A DNA stretch of 64,000 nucleotides from Pseudomonas fluorescens (GTDB lineage: Bacteria > Pseudomonadota > Gammaproteobacteria > Pseudomonadales > Pseudomonadaceae): positions 124,001 to 188,000 of the forward strand of contig NZ_CABVHK010000010.1 of the NCBI RefSeq assembly GCF_902497785.1, in the 5' to 3' direction. The position numbers and the translations under genes are program-made. The stretch's first letter is position 1; each line of letters starts with the position of its first letter. Positions 52,074 through 61,156 of this stretch are shown one piece after another. The notes under the pieces are model-generated. The model had not been told where the DNA came from, did not search any database, and saw nothing but the letters and a program-made list of their open reading frames with translations.

Positions 52074-52814
52074 ATGAGCCCAACGTTCGACGTCGTGGAA
52101 CTCGCCACGACCTATGCCAATAAATCCGCCCAGGACATCCTGAAACTCGCGTTTGCCGAGTTCGGCGATGAGCTGTGGATATCTTTCAGCGGCGCCGAGG
52201 ATGTGGTGCTGGTGGACATGGCCTGGAAGCTGAACAAGAACGTCAAGGTGTTCAGCCTCGACACCGGGCGTCTGCACCCCGAGACCTACCGCTTCATCGA
52301 TCAAGTGCGTGAGCACTACAAGATCGACATTGAACTGGTATCACCGGACTACACGAAACTTGAACCATTCGTGAAGGAAAAAGGCCTGTTCAGTTTCTAC
52401 AAGGACGGCCACGGCGAATGCTGTGGCATCCGCAAGATCGAGCCGCTGCGCCGCAAGCTCTCGGGCGTGACAGCCTGGGCCACCGGCCAGCGCCGGGACC
52501 AGAGCCCTGGCACCCGCAGCGCCGTTGCGGTACTGGAAATCGATACGGCTTTCTCCACCCCGGAACGCACCCTGTACAAATTCAACCCGCTGGCGCAAAT
52601 GACCAGTGAAGAGATCTGGGGTTACATCCGCATGCTCGAACTGCCATTCAACAGCCTGCATGAACGCGGTTTCATCAGCATTGGCTGCGAACCGTGCACC
52701 CGCCCGGTGCTGCCGAACCAGCACGAACGCGAAGGCCGCTGGTGGTGGGAAGAGGCGACGCAGAAAGAATGCGGGCTGCATGCGGGGAATATCATCAGTA
52801 AATCCAAGGCGTAA
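52074..52814 (+). CDS. cysH: Adenylylsulfate (APS/PAPS) reductase
   Basis: Reduces activated sulfate to sulfite for cysteine synthesis. 246 aa. Adenine-nucleotide alpha-hydrolase fold with ISFSGAEDVVLVDMAW and DTGRLHPETYRFID. Cys116-Cys117 and Cys205/Cys208 (ECCGIRK and GCEPC) are the [4Fe-4S] ligands of the APS-type reductase, and a catalytic Cys lies in KECGLHAG near the end. AGGA lies before the ATG. Confidence 0.95.
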   Translation: MSPTFDVVELATTYANKSAQDILKLAFAEFGDELWISFSGAEDVVLVDMAWKLNKNVKVFSLDTGRLHPETYRFIDQVREHYKIDIELVSPDYTKLEPFVKEKGLFSFYKDGHGECCGIRKIEPLRRKLSGVTAWATGQRRDQSPGTRSAVAVLEIDTAFSTPERTLYKFNPLAQMTSEEIWGYIRMLELPFNSLHERGFISIGCEPCTRPVLPNQHEREGRWWWEEATQKECGLHAGNIISKSKA

Positions 52815-52830
52815 CGTTCTACCCTGTAAA

Positions 52831-52990
52831 TCCGGGAGCGAGCCTGCTCGCGAATACTACTGATCAGACTGAATGCCATGCTGCGTGACGGTACCGAATG
52901 GCAGGGTCAAGACAGGTGCTCCCACAGGATTCGCGTCGAACACATCATCGTGGCGCGACATCAACCCTGTGGGAGCGAGCCTGCTCGCGA
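52831..52990. repeat. Composite REP with same-orientation arms (family A)
   Basis: GGGAGCGAGCCTGCTCGCGA occurs at about 52834-52853 and again at 52971-52990 in the same direction, not inverted. Between them GTGCTCCCACAGG looks like an inverted arm that has lost its GCGAGCAGGCTC part. Probably two elements fused by deletion. Confidence 0.65.
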
Positions 52991-53017
52991 AGCCCGCGAC
53001 TCGGTTCGAAGACAGCC

Positions 53018-53941
53018 TCAAACCGCACTAAACCGCTGCCCCAACCCCCGCTCCGCAAACTGCTCAATCACAAAATCCACAAACGCCCGCGTCTTTCCCG
53101 GCAACAACTTGTGCTCGGCGTAGTAAATGGAAATGTTGCCATCATCGACGTACCAGTCCGGCAACACCCGCTGCAACGTCCCCGCCTCCAGATACCCCAC
53201 CGCGAACGGCATGCTCACCAGCGCAATCCCCAATCCCTGAACCGCAGTGGCGCACGCCGCTTCTGAATCACTCATGGTCATTCGCGTCCTGAGCGTCAGT
53301 GGACTGTGCTGCTGAGTGCGGCTGGTCAATTGCCAGGAACGGACGCGCCCCGTTTGCGGCGAGCGAATCAGAATGCCGTCGTGATGCTTGAGGTCATCCG
53401 GCCCGGCAATCGCCTCACGCTCCGCCAGGTAGTGCGCAGAAGCCACCAGCACCCGATGTGCAGGCGTCAGTTTGCGCGCCACTACGCCCTGAGGCAGTTC
53501 GAAGCCACCACCAATCGCCGCATCAAAACCCTGCGCGATCAGGTCAACCTGACGGTTGTCAAAATGCCAGTCCGGATTGATCGCCGGAAACCGCCGCAAA
53601 AACTCTCCGAGCAGCGGCACCACGTACAACCTTCCGAACACCGTGCCCATGCTGACCTTCAACGTTCCCGCTGGCCGGCCCTCGGCGCTCGCCAGATTGG
53701 CCACGGCATTCTGGATCGTGTGCAGGCTGGAACTGACTTCGCCGAGAAACAGCTGGCCCGCCTCGGTCAGCGTCAGACTTCGAGTACTGCGCTGGAACAG
53801 GCGCACACCGAGCCTGGCCTCCAGTTTTGCCACGCTTTTGCCCACCGCCGCCGGGGTCAGGCTGAGGCGGCGCGCTGCTTCGGCAAAGCTGCCGACCTCG
53901 GCGCTGCGCACGAAGCATTCGATACTGCTGAAGGTTTCCAT
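53018..53941 (-). CDS. LysR-family transcriptional regulator
   Basis: 307 aa from the ATG at 53941; a GTG three codons upstream is the alternative. N-terminal helix-turn-helix METFSSIECFVRSAEVGSFA and LSLTPAAVGKSVAKLEARLG, then RLFQRSTRSLTLTEAG, and a substrate-binding domain (GTLKVSMGTVFGRLYVVPLL). Divergent from the SDR gene, which is its likely target. It belongs to the large CrgA/AaeR-like subgroup; ligand unknown. Confidence 0.9.
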   Translation of the reverse strand: METFSSIECFVRSAEVGSFAEAARRLSLTPAAVGKSVAKLEARLGVRLFQRSTRSLTLTEAGQLFLGEVSSSLHTIQNAVANLASAEGRPAGTLKVSMGTVFGRLYVVPLLGEFLRRFPAINPDWHFDNRQVDLIAQGFDAAIGGGFELPQGVVARKLTPAHRVLVASAHYLAEREAIAGPDDLKHHDGILIRSPQTGRVRSWQLTSRTQQHSPLTLRTRMTMSDSEAACATAVQGLGIALVSMPFAVGYLEAGTLQRVLPDWYVDDGNISIYYAEHKLLPGKTRAFVDFVIEQFAERGLGQRFSAV

Positions 53942-53952
53942 AAGCGCCACTA

Positions 53953-53967
53953 TAAACTTTTGGTTTA
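53953..53967. promoter_or_regulatory. Candidate LysR site between lysR and SDR genes
   Basis: Inverted TAAAC-TTTTG-GTTTA in the 125-base divergent gap, 11 bases upstream of the regulator ATG. LysR sites are often A/T-rich short dyads of this kind; only symmetry and position support it. Confidence 0.35.
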
Positions 53968-54066
53968 CACAGACTATCGCAATTACCGGCTACTCAGCGT
54001 GTAATGCGCAATCGATACTAGGCTCCATCAACCGAGACATCTCGCCTCGGGACTTTGGAGATCAAC

Positions 54067-54813
54067 ATGACTACTCAGAACCTCAGCGGTAAAGTGGCTT
54101 TGATTCAAGGCGGGTCCCGCGGCATCGGCGCCGCCATCGTCAAACGCCTGGCCGCTGAAGGCGCAACCGTTGCCTTCACCTACGTCAGCTCCACGGCCAA
54201 AGCCGAAGAACTGCAAAACAGCCTGACGGCCAATGGCGGCAAAGCGCTGGCGATCAAGGCGGATAGCGCCGACGCCGACGCCATTCGCAACGCCGTCAGC
54301 GCCACCGTCAAAGCCTTCGGCCGCCTGGACATCCTGGTCAACAACGCCGGCGTACTGGCCGTTGCCCCGCTGGAAGATTTCAAACTGGAAGACTTCGACC
54401 AGACACTGGCCATCAACGTGCGCAGCGTCTTCATCGCCACCCAGGCTGCCGCCCAGCACATGACCGAAGGCGGTCGCATCATCAACATCGGCAGCACCAA
54501 TGCCGACCGCATGCCCTTCGCCGGTGGCGGCCCGTATGCCATGAGCAAAGCGGCGCTGGTCGGTCTGACCAAAGGCCTGGCCCGCGACCTCGGCCCTCGC
54601 GGCATCACCATCAACAACGTGCAACCGGGCCCGGTGGACACCGACATGAACCCGGCCAGCGGCGACTTCGCCGAAAGCCTGATCCCGCTGATGGCAGTGG
54701 GTCGGTACGGCAAAGCAGAAGAAATCGCCAGTTTTGTTGCGTACCTGGTGGGCCCGGAAGCGGGTTACATCACTGGGGCGAGCCTGACCATCGACGGCGG
54801 TTTCGGCGCCTGA
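54067..54813 (+). CDS. Short-chain dehydrogenase/reductase
   Basis: 248-aa classical SDR using NAD(P)H on an unknown carbonyl or alcohol. The cofactor motif is GGSRGIGAAI (variant of TGxxxGIG), followed by LVNNAGVLAVAPLE (NNAG), a serine in IINIGSTNADRMP and YAMSK in the catalytic position. GGAGATCAAC precedes the ATG. Similar to 3-oxoacyl-reductase-like detoxification SDRs regulated by a divergent LysR gene. Confidence 0.91.
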   Translation: MTTQNLSGKVALIQGGSRGIGAAIVKRLAAEGATVAFTYVSSTAKAEELQNSLTANGGKALAIKADSADADAIRNAVSATVKAFGRLDILVNNAGVLAVAPLEDFKLEDFDQTLAINVRSVFIATQAAAQHMTEGGRIINIGSTNADRMPFAGGGPYAMSKAALVGLTKGLARDLGPRGITINNVQPGPVDTDMNPASGDFAESLIPLMAVGRYGKAEEIASFVAYLVGPEAGYITGASLTIDGGFGA

Positions 54814-54833
54814 TCCCGTTAACACCAAACTAA

Positions 54834-54924
54834 ATGTGGGAGCGAGCCTGCTCGCGAAAGCAATCTATCGGTCACATTCATGTTGAATGGACTGCCGCTT
54901 TCGCGAGCAGGCTCGCTCCCACAT
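54834..54924. repeat. REP-type inverted repeat (family A)
   Basis: 28-bp arms ATGTGGGAGCGAGCCTGCTC... (from 54834) and mirror (54897-54924) lie between the converging SDR and HAD genes. It is the last REP before the accessory region. Confidence 0.88.
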
Positions 54925-54933
54925 TAATAAACG

Positions 54934-55629
54934 TTACGCCCATTCGAGCGCTGGCAAACCGCAGGCACTCGGCGTGAACGCTTTCAGCGTACGAAGAATG
55001 CCATCGGCGTGTGCGTATTTTTCGTCAGCCATCGCCGCGTCGGGAATCGCAATCGCCCTCATCCCCGCCGCTTTCGCCGCCGTCACACCAAACGGTGAAT
55101 CTTCGAATACCAGACAATCTTCAGGCGCAACGCCCAGACGCCGCGCCGCAGTGAGAAAAATGTCCGGCGCCGGTTTCGCCGCGCCGACCTCAGGGTCATC
55201 GGCCGTCACGACAAAATCGAACAGCGCAAACCAGTCGCGGTGCAAGGTGGTTTTCTGGCCGAACGACTGCCGCGAAGAACTGGTGCCCACCGCAATCGGA
55301 ATATGGTTGGCCTTCAAATGCCGAACCAGTTCCTCGGCGCCAGGCATCGCCAGCGCCGTGGGAAAACGCTCGCGCATCAGCGGCTCGCGAATCCTCAGGA
55401 ATTCTTCGGCAGTGATCGGCAGTTCCAGCGCCTCGACCACATAACGCGCCAGATCACCCGCGCCGCGACCGATGATGTTCTGTTTGACGCTCCAGTCGAA
55501 GGTCCGGCCATAACGCCCGACAATCATGGACGTCACTTCGGTGTAAATGCCCTCGGTGTCCAGCAGCAAGCCGTCCATGTCGAAAATCACGGCTTTGATC
55601 GGGCCGAACTCTTTCAGCGGTGCATTCAT
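54934..55629 (-). CDS. HAD-IA phosphatase (HDHD1/pseudouridine-5'-phosphatase-like)
   Basis: 231-aa soluble phosphatase. Nucleophile motif VIFDMDGLLLDTEGIY, motif II in VGTSSSRQSF, motif III lysine in GAAKPAPDIFL and motif IV in CLVFEDSPFGVTAAKAAGM. The FPTALAMPGAEELVRHL and ADDPEVG segments resemble eukaryotic HDHD1 and yeast GS1-like enzymes. Substrate not determinable from sequence. Start ATG at 55629. Confidence 0.88.
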   Translation of the reverse strand: MNAPLKEFGPIKAVIFDMDGLLLDTEGIYTEVTSMIVGRYGRTFDWSVKQNIIGRGAGDLARYVVEALELPITAEEFLRIREPLMRERFPTALAMPGAEELVRHLKANHIPIAVGTSSSRQSFGQKTTLHRDWFALFDFVVTADDPEVGAAKPAPDIFLTAARRLGVAPEDCLVFEDSPFGVTAAKAAGMRAIAIPDAAMADEKYAHADGILRTLKAFTPSACGLPALEWA

Positions 55630-55891
55630 CGGGTCTGATCCGTTTTTAATGACATCCCGGCGGACTCAAGTGGAAACGAGTCGCGGATTTGATTAAAGGT
55701 TTCAGCAGCATAACGAGACCGCCTGACATAGAGCAACGGGCAATCTCCGGACGGCGATCAAACCGGTGCCGAAGCTGTTTTTCATGATTTAGCGATTCGC
55801 CCTACACCAAACACCTCCTTTCCCGACTTCTTTCCTTGTTGATCCCCCGCAAAGTCTCGCGATTCAAATCGATCCGCGCGAGGGACTGCGA

Positions 55892-58800
55892 ATGTTCAAA
55901 CCTGTCGAGGTTCTGGCCTTGAACAACGCCATCGGTCGGCTGGTGGTTGCTGCCATGAACCCCAGGCACCCGAACGTCGACGGGTTGATTGGCGATTTTC
56001 GTCTCTGCCTCAACGACTACGACAGCTGGGCGGAAAATTTCTGGACCGGTTCGGCGCTGGGTGTCGAGCAGGTGTTTAAGGTCGGAAACGAAGTCCGGTT
56101 GAGCGCACCGAAGAATTCCACCGCCTCCGTCAGCTCGACCCTCGCCACATGCCCTGCCAGCGGGTCCTTGACCCTTGTGCACATGTTCGAAGCCGCACGC
56201 TTCGTGCCGATTGGCGATACGCCGGTGATGCTCGAACCCTTGCTGGCCGAGGACAACGGTGTGTCGACCTTCGGCGAGCCGATTCATAAATTCATTGGCC
56301 CCAGCGGCATCCTCGAAATCCCCGAATGCGGGCGCGGACAGAGTTACCGCATCACCTTCTTCCCCACTGTTTCCACCGCTCACGTCAAGGCGCTTTACGC
56401 CTCTTATCAGAGCGTGATCGACGCGCTTGAACAGTGGTTACGCGGCGAGTGGACGGGCGAATTTCAGCCGCTATGGGCGGATTTTTCCGAGGCTGGGTTC
56501 ACTGAGCGCTATGGCCTGTTGCAACGGGCTGACTGGACAGGTTTCGAACAGTCGCTGCACGGTTTGTGGGATGACGTGAAACAGCTTTACGCGCTGATGG
56601 CGGACCTGCAAGCCAACAGCGAAAAACTGCTTGAGTACCTGACGGACGTTGAGCTCGCGACGTTGCTGAACGCTTCGACCGACGCCATCGCCAACATGCT
56701 GCTGGTGTTGAGCGATGAACCGTTGATGTTTATCCACCTTGCCGCCTTCACCACTTGGCTGCGGATGTTGCCACCGCAGTACATCGCTGAGGTGGTGGCG
56801 GAAATTCGCACAGAGATACTGATCGGTTTCCTGCTGGCGTGCGTCTCGGGTCCTGCAGGCCTAACCGTCGGCATCAGCGCCAAAGTGCTGGGCAAGGTCA
56901 AGTCGGTCCGGGCCCGCCAATGGCTGGCGACGGCGAGCGTGCGACTGGCCGGGCTCGCCGCTGGCTCTGATCTGGGCAATCACGCGAACACGCTCAAACC
57001 ACTGGTGGTGAGCGCGCGGAATGTCCCGATCAATCCTGCACCGACCGTTCCCTTGCGCATCAGCGCCGGTGAGTCAGCGGTTGTGGAGGTGAGCAATCCC
57101 GTCGCCCTCGCCCGCGACAAGTCCGCCCCCATGACCCGCCTCAGCCGCGTGGAGCATCGCGACGATGCCTCCGCCCCGGCGAAAAATCCCAATGGCGACA
57201 GCGTCGAGTCGGCAGACAACACCGCCACCAACGGCTGTCCGGTGTCGATGGTCACCGGCGAAGAACTGCTGACTTTGATCGATGGCTCCCTTGATGGGGT
57301 GTTGCCGTTCGACTTCACCCGCGTGTACCGCACCAGTGCCGTGGAGATCGACGGCGGGCTTGGGTTTGGCTGGAGCCACTCGCTCGCGCATCGCCTGGAA
57401 ATAGATGGCGAAAACGTCAGTTGGATCGATCACGAAAACCGCCGAACCACTTTCCCCCTGCCAGACAGAGAGCGACCCGTCATTCACAACAGTCTGTCGC
57501 GGGCGGCGATTTATCTGGGGGATGAACCAGAAGAACTGATCCTTGCACCGGCCGGCGAAGTAGCGCGCTTTTACCACTTTCGTACAGGCCGACTGACCCA
57601 AATCAGCGACATTTATGGCAATCGTCTGACGGTGCAGCGCGACACGGCCGACAGAATCATGCGCCTCGACAATGGCGCGGGCCGTTCGCTGCGATTGCGC
57701 TATGACCGCCGCCATCTCGCCGCCGTCGAGTATCAGAGCTTCCATCCAGCCGACACGCTGGAAGACGCGTGGCGCACAGAACAGACACTGATCACCTACC
57801 GCTACGACGCCTGTCATCGCCTGATCGAAGCGACCAATGCCCTCGGCGAAAGCGAACGTTACGACTACGACGAAAAGCACGTCATTTTGCAGCGTCAACT
57901 GGCGGGTGGCGCGAGCTTTTTCTGGGAGTGGGAAAGGTCCGGCAAGGCTGCGCGATGCGTCCGACATTGGGCGTCGTTTACGCAGATGGATACGCGATAT
58001 GTCTGGGACGACAACGGTAGTGTCCAGGTTAAGAGCGTCGATGGCAGCGAAGAAATTTACCAGCACGACAACCGTGCGCGACTGGTGCTCAGGGTCGATC
58101 CGGAAGGGGGCGAGTCGCGCAAGGCCTACGACGATAAGGGTCGGCTGATCACCGAGCAGGATCCGCTCGGGGCCGTGACCGAATACCGCTACGACGAAGT
58201 TGGACGGCTGACGGCGCTGATTCCTTCAGAAGGTGAGCCAACGTCCTACGAGTATCGAAACGGCTTCCTGCATGCGCGGCATCGTGGCACCGCGGTCTGG
58301 AAATATCAGCGCAATGCTCAGGGTGACGTCACCGAGGCGACTGATCCGCAAGGTCAGGTCACTCACTATCACTACCAGAAAAACGGTCAGTTGCTGTCCA
58401 TCCGTTTTCCCGACAACAGCCGACATCTGTTTGTCCGCAATGCTTTGGGGCAGTTGACCGAAGAGACGCTGCCAGAGGGCGGTCAGCGTCGTTTTTCATA
58501 CGACGTGTTTGGGCGACAGACGGCCCGTCAGGACGCACACGGCGCCGTCACCCGTTACCAATGGGATGCCGTTGGACGACTGATCCAGACGACATTTCCC
58601 ACAGGCGCCCGTCGCGCCCTCAGCTACAACGCCTACGGCAAGGTCACCGCCGAACGCGATGAGCTGGGCCAAGTCACGCGTTTTGAATACGCCGACGATC
58701 TGCACCTGATCAGCCGGCGGATCAATCCCGATGGAACACAACTGCGTTACCGCTACGACAACGCGCGTCTGTTGCTGACCGAGATTGAGAACGAATCCGG

Positions 58801-60754
58801 CGAAAAATATCAGCTGGCCTACACGCCCAATGGATTGATCCGACAGGAAACCGGATTCGACGGCCGACGCACCGCGTATGCCTATGACCTCAATGGCCAT
58901 CTGCGAGAGAAAACCGAGTTTGGTGACGACGGCTCACAACGAGTCAGCGCGTATCAACGAGATTCAACCGGACGGTTGCTGGTCAAGACACTGCCGGACG
59001 GTGTCAATGTCGAATACCGCTATGACAGCCTGGGCCGGCTGGTCAGCGTCGACGACGGTCACGATCACCCGCTCGAATTTGCCTACGACTCACACGACCG
59101 GCTGGTAACCGAACATCAGGGTTGGGGCACGTTGCGTTATGGCTACGATGCCTGCGGCCGACTCAACCGGATGCGCCTGCCGGACGCAAGCAAGCTCGTC
59201 TATCACCATGCCAGGGGCGGCGCCCTGACGGCGATCGACCTGAACGGCACCCGGCTGACCTCGCACACCTTTTTCGCCGGTCGCGAGCAGAACCGCCAAC
59301 AGGGCCTGCTATTCAGCGAGTATCAGTACGACGATCAAGGGCGACTCAAGGCCCACGCTGTAAGCCAACAGCAACATTCTTTGTATCGCCGCGACTATGC
59401 CTACAGCGCCAACGGCAATCTCGACAGCATCGCCGACACCCGCCACGGCCAGCGCAACTATCACTACGACCCGCTGGATCGCCTGATCCGCGTCCGCCAC
59501 TCCCGAGACCATCAACCGGAAAGTTTCGCCCACGATCCGGCGGGCAACGTGCTCATGCAGGATCGCCCCGGCCCGATTGCCGTTAATGGCAATCGCCTGT
59601 CGATGCAAGGCGACCGCCATTACGATTACGACGCTTTCGGCAACCTCATCCGGGAGCGCCGCGGCACGGCGCAAAAACTTGTCACCGAATACCGGTACGA
59701 CTGCCAACATCGGCTGATCGGCGTCACCCTGCCAAATGGCAGCCGCGCGACCTACCGCTACGATGCTTTCGGCCGCCGCATCGCCAAGACCGTCGATGGC
59801 AAAGTCACCGAATTCTTTTGGCAGGGCGACAACCTCGTCGCCGAAAGCAGCCGCGAGCATTACCGCAGCTACGTTTACGAACCCGGCAGCTTCCGCCCAT
59901 TGGCCATGCTCGACGGCAAAGGCCCGCGCAACGCCTGCCCGTTCTACTACCAACTCGACCACCTCGGCACCCCGCAAGAACTGACCGATTACAGCGGCGA
60001 CATCATCTGGGCCGCCCAGTACAACGCCTACGGCCGCCTCACCCGCCTCAACCGCGATACCCACCAGATCCTCGACCAGCCGCTGCGTTTTCAAGGGCAA
60101 TACTTCGACGCCGAAAGCGGCCTGCACTACAACCGGCATCGGTACTACCAGCCGGATGTCGGACGGTATCTGACGCCGGATCCGAGTGGGCTGGCGGGCG
60201 GGTTGAATCAGTATCGGTATACGTTGAGTCCGACGGGGTGGGTCGATCCGTTGGGGCTGAGTGAGTGTCCGGGGGCGGGGAAGTGCAAGGGGGTTGAGGG
60301 GGTTGAGGATCCGGCGGGGACGGTGTCCGTTGACGAGGGGGACGTACAGCTGCCTTCATATCCAGAGGAAAAATATTTGTACCGTGGTGACGCCCGTCAC
60401 CCGGATGAGATCTTTGAAGAAGGATTTAAACCGAAAGGCACCAGCGATGATTTACTCCTTCACTCGCTTGACAGTGCCAAACCTCCAAGCAACTTTGTTA
60501 GCACCACCCCTGATAGAGAAGTAGGAATCGACTTTGCAACGAAATTCGCCATGCGACGCGGTTTTTTGTACACCATTAGACTTATCCCGGGTCGAGATCT
60601 AGCGAAGGAACTGGGAAAAAAATATAAGTATGGTAGCGAGCGAGAGGTAGCAATTCAAGGCGGGGTAAAAAAGGAAGACATCCTGGGGGCCACACCCGTT
60701 GATGCGAATGGTCGCCCTACAAGTCACACAGCCTTAAATCCAAACAGGAGATAG
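55892..60754 (+). CDS. Rhs polymorphic toxin with C-terminal ADP-ribosyltransferase-like domain
   Basis: 1620 aa. Residues 1-430 are a non-repeat N-terminal part with a hydrophobic stretch near 305-330 (EILIGFLLACVSGPAGL). Next comes a DUF6531-like entry (GCPVSMVTGEELL), then many YD repeats (RYDxxGRL) to about 1400. The Rhs core closes with RYYQPDVGRYLTPDP and WVDPLGL, ending at 1456. The 164-residue tip has YRGD (Arg1498), FVSTTPD (Ser-Thr-Thr 1537-1539) and EREVA (Glu1583-x-Glu1585): the R-S-ExE pattern of arginine-type mono-ADP-ribosyltransferases. GAGGG precedes the ATG. No PAAR, vgrG or signal peptide seen, so the export route is unknown. From about 60350 GC drops sharply. Confidence 0.9.
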   Translation: MFKPVEVLALNNAIGRLVVAAMNPRHPNVDGLIGDFRLCLNDYDSWAENFWTGSALGVEQVFKVGNEVRLSAPKNSTASVSSTLATCPASGSLTLVHMFEAARFVPIGDTPVMLEPLLAEDNGVSTFGEPIHKFIGPSGILEIPECGRGQSYRITFFPTVSTAHVKALYASYQSVIDALEQWLRGEWTGEFQPLWADFSEAGFTERYGLLQRADWTGFEQSLHGLWDDVKQLYALMADLQANSEKLLEYLTDVELATLLNASTDAIANMLLVLSDEPLMFIHLAAFTTWLRMLPPQYIAEVVAEIRTEILIGFLLACVSGPAGLTVGISAKVLGKVKSVRARQWLATASVRLAGLAAGSDLGNHANTLKPLVVSARNVPINPAPTVPLRISAGESAVVEVSNPVALARDKSAPMTRLSRVEHRDDASAPAKNPNGDSVESADNTATNGCPVSMVTGEELLTLIDGSLDGVLPFDFTRVYRTSAVEIDGGLGFGWSHSLAHRLEIDGENVSWIDHENRRTTFPLPDRERPVIHNSLSRAAIYLGDEPEELILAPAGEVARFYHFRTGRLTQISDIYGNRLTVQRDTADRIMRLDNGAGRSLRLRYDRRHLAAVEYQSFHPADTLEDAWRTEQTLITYRYDACHRLIEATNALGESERYDYDEKHVILQRQLAGGASFFWEWERSGKAARCVRHWASFTQMDTRYVWDDNGSVQVKSVDGSEEIYQHDNRARLVLRVDPEGGESRKAYDDKGRLITEQDPLGAVTEYRYDEVGRLTALIPSEGEPTSYEYRNGFLHARHRGTAVWKYQRNAQGDVTEATDPQGQVTHYHYQKNGQLLSIRFPDNSRHLFVRNALGQLTEETLPEGGQRRFSYDVFGRQTARQDAHGAVTRYQWDAVGRLIQTTFPTGARRALSYNAYGKVTAERDELGQVTRFEYADDLHLISRRINPDGTQLRYRYDNARLLLTEIENESGEKYQLAYTPNGLIRQETGFDGRRTAYAYDLNGHLREKTEFGDDGSQRVSAYQRDSTGRLLVKTLPDGVNVEYRYDSLGRLVSVDDGHDHPLEFAYDSHDRLVTEHQGWGTLRYGYDACGRLNRMRLPDASKLVYHHARGGALTAIDLNGTRLTSHTFFAGREQNRQQGLLFSEYQYDDQGRLKAHAVSQQQHSLYRRDYAYSANGNLDSIADTRHGQRNYHYDPLDRLIRVRHSRDHQPESFAHDPAGNVLMQDRPGPIAVNGNRLSMQGDRHYDYDAFGNLIRERRGTAQKLVTEYRYDCQHRLIGVTLPNGSRATYRYDAFGRRIAKTVDGKVTEFFWQGDNLVAESSREHYRSYVYEPGSFRPLAMLDGKGPRNACPFYYQLDHLGTPQELTDYSGDIIWAAQYNAYGRLTRLNRDTHQILDQPLRFQGQYFDAESGLHYNRHRYYQPDVGRYLTPDPSGLAGGLNQYRYTLSPTGWVDPLGLSECPGAGKCKGVEGVEDPAGTVSVDEGDVQLPSYPEEKYLYRGDARHPDEIFEEGFKPKGTSDDLLLHSLDSAKPPSNFVSTTPDREVGIDFATKFAMRRGFLYTIRLIPGRDLAKELGKKYKYGSEREVAIQGGVKKEDILGATPVDANGRPTSHTALNPNRR

Positions 60755-60757
60755 AAA

Positions 60758-61156
60758 GTGGATCGAGTAGAGATCGTAATTATCAGAGATGGAAAGCGAC
60801 AAAAGGCGAAATTACTTTGCAACTCAAAAAATCTGTCTATTACTTTTATCATGGAGGACGGATATCAAAAATTGTATTCAGGGAGCGACTTTTACGAATG
60901 TTTAGGCCGTATTAGACAAGAGCATTTTGACATAGCCTTTCTGTGTAAAGGTGCAAAAATTAATGTGCATCCTTCTAGCATGTCTTCACAGATGACACTA
61001 GGCGTAAAAGCTTATGAACTGTCACTTGGAAAACATGCATTACGGAGTGATGTAGTTAATATATTTGACTACGAGGATAGTAATCTAACAAATGATCCTG
61101 AAGAGCAAAAAGCCTTTTTTATGCGGTGGATAGAGTCGGACATTTTAGAAGATTAA
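60758..61156 (+). CDS. Putative immunity protein for the Rhs toxin
   Basis: 132 aa, no family recognised. It starts with GTG at 60758, 3 bases after the toxin stop; its ribosome site AGGAGA lies inside the last toxin codons, so translation is coupled. Mixed alpha/beta, acidic C terminus (DYEDSNLTNDPEEQKAF), no signal peptide and no membrane segment, as expected for a cytoplasmic antidote. AT-rich like the toxin tip and unlike everything upstream. The role is inferred from position and composition. Confidence 0.75.
   Translation: MDRVEIVIIRDGKRQKAKLLCNSKNLSITFIMEDGYQKLYSGSDFYECLGRIRQEHFDIAFLCKGAKINVHPSSMSSQMTLGVKAYELSLGKHALRSDVVNIFDYEDSNLTNDPEEQKAFFMRWIESDILED

Noticed and set aside
55630..55891. 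Insertion-sequence ends or a tRNA at the left border of the Rhs region
   Set aside because: I saw no terminal inverted repeats, target duplication or cloverleaf in this gap, so the border of the accessory region cannot be fixed.
55802..56383. Leftward 193-codon frame overlapping the start of the rhs gene
   Set aside because: The rhs frame has a good ribosome site and family-like composition. The antisense frame shows neither.
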